A stretch of DNA of 63,466 bases from Pelotomaculum sp. PtaB.Bin104 (lineage in GTDB: Bacteria > Bacillota > Desulfotomaculia > Desulfotomaculales > Pelotomaculaceae): contig MVQL01000146.1 of assembly GCA_002067205.1 (NCBI GenBank), positions 1-63,466 of the forward strand, read 5' to 3'. The notes under the pieces are model-generated. The model saw only the letters and a list, made by a program, of their open reading frames with translations. It did no database searches and was not told the DNA's origin. Made by a program: the position numbers and the translations under genes. The number at the start of each line of letters is the position of its first letter. Within the stretch, counting starts at the first letter, position 1. This document shows positions 60,183 to 63,466 of the stretch, piece by piece.

Positions 60183-60525
60183 TTATTGCTTTTTTTAGTC
60201 GTGTTTTTATCGGGCAGAGTCTGGACATGGGCGTCACTTTGCGGGACAATGGGTCCAACAAGCCGTGGTATAGGGATATTTCTTCGCCCCCTCGTGGAGC
60301 CTTTTTATACTACTACTTCGCAAAGCCTGTTACCCTTGGCCCGCCGTGTTTTTTCTAACCGCTGGTTGTGCCCCCGGCTTTATGGTGATGGGATTTTTTG
60401 CAGCTACCCATTCATGCGCCCGCCTGGCCGGGTGAGCACTCATTACGAGGCTGTGTAAGGCGGTTCCCCAAGGGCGCCCAGGTCCTGTACCCTGCTTGAT
60501 TCTTTTGGAACAGGGAGGTGATCTT
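60183..60525 (+). ncRNA. Candidate bridge RNA region of the IS110 element
   Basis: About 340 nt without a coding frame, GC-rich and with potential for several stem-loops (for example GGCCGGGTGAGC near 60430 and CCTGTACCC...GGGAACAGG-like near 60480-60515), directly before the transposase. IS110-group elements encode their bridge RNA here. Not proven; loops matching target and donor were not located. Confidence 0.45.
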
Positions 60526-61758
60526 TTGAGCAAACTATATGTCGGTATTGACGTGAGCCTGCGCAAGAACAATGTTCACTGTATGGCCGCCGGCGGCGAC
60601 ACTTTGAAAAAGTTCAAAGTACCCAATACTTTTGATGGAGCGCTGGCCCTGGTTGATAATATTGTAGAGCTCTCCGCCCGGCACTCCCTGCAGGAAATTA
60701 TCCTGGGAATGGAGGCTACTTCTAATTACAGCTACCACCTGGCTGAGCTTTTTAGAAATTCAGAAAAGCTGGCCCCACTTTCACCGAAAATTCACATCTT
60801 GAACGCCAAGACTGTGCATAATTTCAAGAAGTCTTACAGCGATTTACCAAAAAATGATGATATAGACGCCTGGGTTATTGCAGACAAGTTACGCTTTGGT
60901 CGCCTTCCCCAGGAGGTTTTTATGGACGAGCGTTTCCTTGCACTGCAAAGGCTGACCCGAAACAGGTTTCACCTAGTAAACATGATAAAGCGAGAGAAAA
61001 CCTATTTTTTAAACAATCTCTTCCTGAAGTTCAGCTCTTTGCGTCAGGAAAAGATTTTCTCCAATAATTTCGGGGCCACTGCTATGGCGGTGGTGGAGGA
61101 ATTCTTATCCCCCGATGAAATTGCCGCCATGTCGCTGGAAGATCTGGTTTCTTTCTTGGAGCAAAAGAGCAAAAACCGCCTGGTAGACGCTGAGGGGATA
61201 GCCAAAGCCCTGCAAAAGGCGGCCCGCTCTTCCTACCGCTTGAATAAGTCACTGGCCGACCCGATAAACGCCTGCCTGGCTTCCAGCATCAGCGTGATTA
61301 AGTTCCTGCAGTCCGAAGTTAAAAAGCTGGACAAGCTCATTGAAGAACACATGAAGGCAATACCCCAAACTCTGACTTCGATCAAGGGAATCGGTCCGGT
61401 CTATTCCGCCGGCATTCTGGCGGAAGTCGGTGATGTCAAGCGGTTTAAAAACCATAAGTCTTTGGCCAAGTTTGCCGGCCTGGTGTGGAACGAACATCAG
61501 TCCGGCAAATGGAAGGCTGAAGACATTAAGCGCGTCCGTTCCGGCAATAAATACTTGCGCTACTACCTGGTAGAAGCAGCCAACCTGATAAGGGTGCATG
61601 ATCAGGAATACGCTGAGTTCTACCGTGCCAAGTATAAGGAAGCCCATACTCATCATCATAAAAGAGCACTCGTCTTAACCGCCAGAAAACTGGTCCGGCT
61701 GGTTTATGCTTTGCTGCGCACGAACCAGCTATACACTCCCAGAAAGAGGGGTGGTTGA
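60526..61758 (+). CDS. IS110-family DEDD transposase
   Basis: 410 aa from a TTG behind GGGAGGTGATCT. RuvC-like DEDD residues: YVGIDVSLRKN, EIILGMEATSNYSY, KNDDIDAWVIADKL. C-terminal Transposase_20 part TSIKGIGPVYSAGILAEVGD...GKWKAEDIKRVRSGNKYLRYYLVEA with the catalytic Ser in RSGNKYLR. It recombines DNA using a bridge RNA. It is on the plus strand against its neighbours, so it came in later. Confidence 0.95.
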   Translation: MSKLYVGIDVSLRKNNVHCMAAGGDTLKKFKVPNTFDGALALVDNIVELSARHSLQEIILGMEATSNYSYHLAELFRNSEKLAPLSPKIHILNAKTVHNFKKSYSDLPKNDDIDAWVIADKLRFGRLPQEVFMDERFLALQRLTRNRFHLVNMIKREKTYFLNNLFLKFSSLRQEKIFSNNFGATAMAVVEEFLSPDEIAAMSLEDLVSFLEQKSKNRLVDAEGIAKALQKAARSSYRLNKSLADPINACLASSISVIKFLQSEVKKLDKLIEEHMKAIPQTLTSIKGIGPVYSAGILAEVGDVKRFKNHKSLAKFAGLVWNEHQSGKWKAEDIKRVRSGNKYLRYYLVEAANLIRVHDQEYAEFYRAKYKEAHTHHHKRALVLTARKLVRLVYALLRTNQLYTPRKRGG

Positions 61759-61944
61759 TCGCATCCTTTAAGTGACCGCCTTTTTATTACCCAGTTATTA
61801 CCAGTTTAATATCTGGGGCCAGTTTTCTATTACCTTTTTTGCCTTTTTAGAACAAAATTTTTTCCAGTTTCCTCGAAAATGGTGCTTGACATTTTACCGC
61901 TGGGCTTCCTGAAAAATGGCCAAATCAAGTAAGGTAATGCTGCA
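61759..61944. other. Right flank of the IS110 gene
   Basis: AT-rich, with TTATTACCCAGTTATTACCAG direct repeat at about 61784-61803. No open frame. The IS boundary lies probably within this stretch. Confidence 0.3.
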
Positions 61945-62075
61945 GTAATTTTCTGCAGCATTATCCTTCTCACAGAACCGGACGTACGGGCCTCGTATTC
62001 GGCTCCTGATAAACCTCATTCACTTCTCCCAGAAGTGATGCAAAATGCCGATATTATACGTATGCATCACCTCTA
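61945..62075 (-). mobile_element. Group II intron remnant
   Basis: On the minus strand a segment reads GAGCCGAATACGAGG, CCCGTACGTCCGGTTCTGTG, AGAAGG. The CGGTTCTGTGAGA string is a well-known conserved part of bacterial group II introns near the maturase. No maturase gene remains. Confidence 0.55.
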
Positions 62076-62146
62076 TTACACCCAATTTAGCATTTCACAA
62101 TCAATCACCTCCACAAAAAAAACTCCAAGCTTATAACTCAAAGTTT

Positions 62147-62386
62147 TTACACCTTCTTTTTTTCATTTGTTAAAAAGGCTCCGATCTCCTCATCAATAAA
62201 ATTAAGTTTCCCAAACTTCTGAACACATTTGAGTGCGGTTTTTAACGATATTACTCTTTGAATTTTTTCAATTTTAAGTATGTGGTATTCCGTGAACCTG
62301 ATTTCACCACCTAAAACCCTTCGGGTTATGCCAATACTCTTTCTCTTTTTTTATAGATCAATTGATTTAACGACAGATTTCGACAT
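62147..62386 (-). pseudogene. Broken 79-codon gene with one in-frame stop
   Basis: ATG behind GAGGAATGAGAAATA, reads MSKSVVKSIDL, then a TAA, then KKRKSIGITRRVLGGEIRFT and on to a second stop, all in one frame. The second part looks like a small DNA-binding or regulatory protein. A nonsense change or a sequencing error. Confidence 0.5.
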
Positions 62387-62542
62387 TATTTCTCATTCCT
62401 CGTAAATAATATTTCTTGACGCATTTGGTCAATTTTTGTTTAATATTAGTAGTCATGGCTTTTGTATCGGCTAACCATCCAACAAATGGCCCATTTAAAT
62501 CAATCATTGCATTAAACTTAAACATACCGGAGGACAATTGTA

Positions 62543-62716
62543 CTACTTCCAGTCAGCCTGGTCTAAGTGCCACAGTTGCAGGTACTGGGCTTCTTTAAGC
62601 CATCGTTCGAGCCTGTTCTTTTCCCCGGGATCATTTGTTGCTTTTATCTGACGTTTTAGCTCGTATATTCTAGCTTTTGTGCTTTCGATAGCATTTCTGA
62701 GTTCTTCTGTTGTCAT
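62543..62716 (-). CDS. Hypothetical coiled-coil protein, 57 aa
   Basis: ATG after GAGGGATGCTAG; begins MTTEELRNAIESTKARIYEL and is helical throughout, ending LWHLDQADWK. No family recognised. Confidence 0.6.
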   Translation of the reverse strand: MTTEELRNAIESTKARIYELKRQIKATNDPGEKNRLERWLKEAQYLQLWHLDQADWK

Positions 62717-62763
62717 CTAGCATCCCTCAAAGAAAGATTTGAAAATTAACAAATTATTGCCTG

Positions 62764-62967
62764 TCAGCAGGTGTCTGATGCAGCAATTTTGTGGAAAAGT
62801 ACGATCAACACGTCTAATTTACGGCTGATTTCCAGCACTTCAGCATAATCAGCCCCAGTAGCCGCCAAACTATTCATCTTAGAACGCAGACGCTCGATTT
62901 CGTCGAGCAATTCCCTGCAGCTCATACAATTACTCCCTGACGCACGTGTAGAATTTTTGTTCGTCAT
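62764..62967 (-). CDS. Spo0E-like aspartyl-phosphate phosphatase
   Basis: 67 aa. CRELLDEIERLRSKMNSLAA and VLEISRKLDVLIVLFHK match the Spo0E helical hairpin with its S-R-x-L-D motif. Spo0E removes phosphate from Spo0A and delays sporulation. Its presence points to a spore-forming host. Confidence 0.83.
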   Translation of the reverse strand: MTNKNSTRASGSNCMSCRELLDEIERLRSKMNSLAATGADYAEVLEISRKLDVLIVLFHKIAASDTC

Positions 62968-63006
62968 ATCTTTGCAAAATCCTACCTTATAATAAATAAT
63001 TTTACC

Positions 63007-63036
63007 AAAAAACAGAAAACCCCGAGCATTCGGGGC
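63007..63036 (-). terminator. Terminator
   Basis: Minus strand CCCCGAATGCTCGGGGTTTTCTGTTTTTT, after the frames at 63036-63355. Confidence 0.8.
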
Positions 63037-63355
63037 TATTCTGTCAGCTTTTGTTTATCGAACCTGTATTCCTCGATGTTGTACTTCGCCAGACAGTCCG
63101 GCTGGCTTTCATATTCTACCGCCCAGACTCAGCTTCATTAAATCTGCCACTCATCCCATCCGCACCGTTTGTTACCGAATTCAGCACTTTCTCCGGGCGC
63201 AAACCAACAATGTCGAACCACAACCTTTCCAGCCCGTTACGCCTGACGGCTCTTTTGAGGAAAAGCATAGCCTCATTCTTGATGACTTCCGGCGAACGCC
63301 TGTCCCTTTCTAAATACGGAGGGCATACGCAGTCTTTTACTGCCTGAACAATCAC
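63036..63355 (-). pseudogene. Possible frameshifted small gene
   Basis: A GTG frame (79 aa, to 63116: VIKNEAMLFLKRAVRRNGLERL and on to FNEAESGR) stops at a TAG, while another frame continues WAVEYESQPDCLAKYNIEEY, DKQKLTE to 63036. The two parts may belong to one protein split by a +1 shift near 63118. The rib site is too far from the GTG. Function unknown. Confidence 0.4.
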
Positions 63356-63376
63356 AGCCGCCGCCAGCTTTCTCCA

Positions 63377-63466
63377 TTAACCACCCAGACTCACCGCCTT
63401 CACAAACGCTTCCACAACCGCCGGGTCAAACTGCGTCCCGACACACCGCACTATTTCCTTGAGTGC
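63377..63466 (-). CDS. C-terminal end of an HD-GYP protein
   Basis: Twenty-nine codons to the stop at 63377: ALKEIVRCVGTQFDPAVVEA then FVKAVSLGG. GTQFDP is the late HD-GYP signature. The gene runs off the right edge. HD-GYP enzymes break down cyclic di-GMP. Confidence 0.75.
   Translation of the reverse strand, partial: ALKEIVRCVGTQFDPAVVEAFVKAVSLGG

Overview
The window is almost certainly part of a large mobile replicon (plasmid, phage-plasmid or integrative conjugative element) of a spore-forming anaerobic Firmicute. A Desulfotomaculum/Pelotomaculum/Moorella-like clostridium would fit, but this is inference. The reasons are canonical 17-bp-spaced TTGACA/TATAAT promoters, strong GGAGG ribosome binding sites with frequent TTG/GTG starts, a Spo0E-like protein, a 3D-domain cell-wall protein, an HD-GYP fragment and a B12-dependent ribonucleotide reductase. 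No rRNA or tRNA gene was seen. Nearly every gene is on the minus strand. The exceptions are the XRE repressor and ImmA/IrrE peptidase (3.0-4.2 kb) and the IS110 transposase (60.5-61.8 kb).

Layout. 1-4.2 kb: RecD2-type helicase (runs off the left edge), HNH protein, and a divergent XRE/ImmA switch. 4.4-6.7 kb: large serine recombinase with two C-terminal XRE domains, plus a 52-aa protein just upstream. 6.7-15.7 kb: DNA processing (5'-3' exonuclease, SNF2-like helicase, N6-adenine methyltransferase, sliding clamp). 15.7-21.9 kb: small phage-type accessory genes and a PemK-type toxin pair. 22.2-26.8 kb: ribonucleotide reductase, zinc-ribbon proteins, primase. 27-36.4 kb: Cas4/RecB-type nuclease, CobT-like VWA protein with its MoxR-like ATPase, Bet/RecT annealing protein, SSB. 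36.4-44.4 kb: MazEF-type pair, a NusG-NTD-like protein, a DNA-binding protein, many phage-type genes, a DUF4258/YgiT pair and a PIN pair. 45-52.8 kb: UvrD/PcrA-type helicase with an intein, ParB-like protein, DUF2325, 3D-domain protein, S1-domain protein. 53-59.8 kb: topoisomerase-C-repeat protein, VirD4/TraG coupling protein with a replication-relaxation protein, RusA-like resolvase, full NusG paralog, ParR-like and ParM-like segregation proteins. 59.8-63.5 kb: IS110 element, group II intron remnant, small genes, and the end of an HD-GYP gene.

How it fits together. The element carries much of its own replication and recombination set (primase, clamp, SSB, several helicases, annealing protein, nucleases, resolvase, dNTP synthesis), ParM-type segregation, a coupling ATPase for conjugation, and four toxin-antitoxin-like pairs. 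No relaxase or replication initiator was recognised, so either part of the element lies outside the window or its initiator is unfamiliar.

The most unusual layer is regulatory. Intrinsic terminators repeatedly sit just upstream of ribosome binding sites. At three loci a near-perfect promoter, about 50 nt of leader, a conserved ATGTCACAATGTT block and a terminator precede the gene. Elsewhere leader modules are duplicated almost verbatim in front of unrelated genes, and a 22-nt CCGG-hairpin motif occurs four times. Since the element also encodes two NusG-family proteins, an element-specific antitermination or attenuation network is the leading hypothesis; it is not demonstrated by the sequence alone.
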